Position numbers and translations under genes: made by a program. From assembly GCA_963576475.1 (NCBI GenBank), contig OY754990.1, positions 16,318,206 to 16,382,205 of the forward strand: 64,000 bases of DNA, written 5' to 3'. This document shows positions 63,312-64,000 of the stretch, one piece after another. The notes under the pieces were generated by a model. It made no database searches. It saw only the letters and a list, made by a program, of their open reading frames with translations, and was not told the DNA's origin. Every line of letters starts with the position of its first letter. Position 1 is the first letter of the stretch. The DNA is from Molanna angustata. Taxonomy: Eukaryota; Arthropoda; Insecta; Trichoptera; Molannidae.

Positions 63312-64000
63312 TGTAATATAAAATTACAAATAGTAAAGTAAAAAAATACATAAAAAATTATTTCAACACCAATCGACTCAATTCAAGACAGATTTTGAAG
63401 AAATTTTGCTGGGTTTATTGAAAAAGCCAGCCGATGACAGGTCGTTAGCCGATGACAGGTCGTAAGGTCAAAATGTTGACTACATAGCATTTTGTGACTT
63501 GTATATAAGCCTTTTATCGACTGAAATGTAGACCAATTCTAATTAGCAAAACAGTACTCACCCCAAAATCGAGATCTGAAATTTAATATTGATTTTTATT
63601 AGTAAAATGTATGATGAAAATAAATTATTGATAGGTTAGGTGTAATGTTAGCTTACCTAAATACAGAATTTGGAAACCGGCGAAATGTTAAGGATGGATT
63701 TTGTGCAGCAGAAACTCCACACTTAGCACATTTCGTATATTTTAATTTGGCACTCATTTTTAAAATCAACAATAGTTAATCGTTAATCGTATATATATAA
63801 TTAGTATACATTATGCAAATGCACGCAAAAATGTGGTTATGTTAAACCGGTCAATATAATATTGCCAGGTAAAAAAACAGCAACGTTATAAATATTATGA
63901 ATATTTCTTCGATTATAGCGATAAGATCATTATTATAACTTTTAATCGTTATGTTAAATAAGTATTAAACTAAAATATTTTTTTGTTGTTGCCAAATCAT
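63312..64000. repeat. Repeat fragments; no gene
   Basis: GCCGATGACAGGTCGT is duplicated at 63430 and 63448 and belongs to the repeat at 58370-58560. 63645-63850 is segment d (copy of 51343-51540). The rest is AT-rich with nothing supported. Confidence 0.6.

Overview
The window is AT-rich nuclear DNA from an animal, most likely an insect. The grounds are the element families present: an I-clade non-LTR element with RNase H, RTE and CR1/Jockey-type LINEs, Mag-like and CsRn1-like Ty3/Gypsy elements, tRNA-headed SINEs, palindromic MITEs and C2H2 zinc-finger genes of the HSGEKPHEC type. I cannot name the species. There are no rRNA genes, no CRISPR array, no bacterial operons and no intact tRNA gene. 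Apart from three zinc-finger loci and a few possible exons, everything recognisable is mobile or repetitive DNA, often nested.

Layout. 0.2-3 kb: 5' part of a CR1-like LINE, a 51-bp tandem repeat, a candidate terminal exon and two LINE C-terminal relics, all on minus. 4.7-6.0 kb: a 10-finger C2H2 gene (minus), followed by a SINE. 7-11 kb: a dispersed repeat, a 460-bp tandem duplication and a GC-rich block split by a palindromic MITE. 12.2-13.5 kb: a second zinc-finger gene (plus) with one homopolymer frameshift near its start. 14-17 kb: LINE fragments and a 41-bp minisatellite. 17.2-22.9 kb: a degraded Gypsy integrase piece, then a complete 4.2-kb Mag-like Gypsy element with apparently identical 129-bp LTRs, a 5-bp target duplication, one intact 1297-codon ORF and an unoccupied paralogue of its target at 7.75 kb. 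23.7-25.6 kb: a SINE, an 85-bp minisatellite and two palindromic MITEs. 26.4-33.5 kb: LINE fragments and a nearly full-length I-clade element (minus).

33.85-42.09 kb: an 8.2-kb CsRn1-like Gypsy element (plus) with LTRs, a tRNA-Trp-type primer site, a CHCC Gag and a Pol broken by a single frameshift. It lies inside a LINE ORF1 relic. 42-47 kb: a tRNA-like SINE head, a possible terminal exon, a composite inverted-repeat element and a GC-richer block that may hold host exons. 47.0-49.0 kb: a third zinc-finger locus (minus), an inverted paralogue of the one at 12 kb, whose 3' half has been wrecked by a 113-bp tandem expansion. 50-52.4 kb and 58.2-64 kb: paralogous mosaic segments carrying a 266-bp repeat (called repeat X here), including an inverted dimer. 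52.9-57.7 kb: a CR1/Jockey-type LINE with only two in-frame stops in ORF2. 60.0-63.3 kb: a full-length RTE element with a 14-bp target duplication but three frameshifts.

Working picture: a transposon-dense, recombining region around lineage-specific zinc-finger genes. The two zinc-finger genes that share an MDIPV start, the many fold-back elements and the paralogous mosaics show repeated duplication and inversion. The youngest insertion appears to be the Mag-like element.
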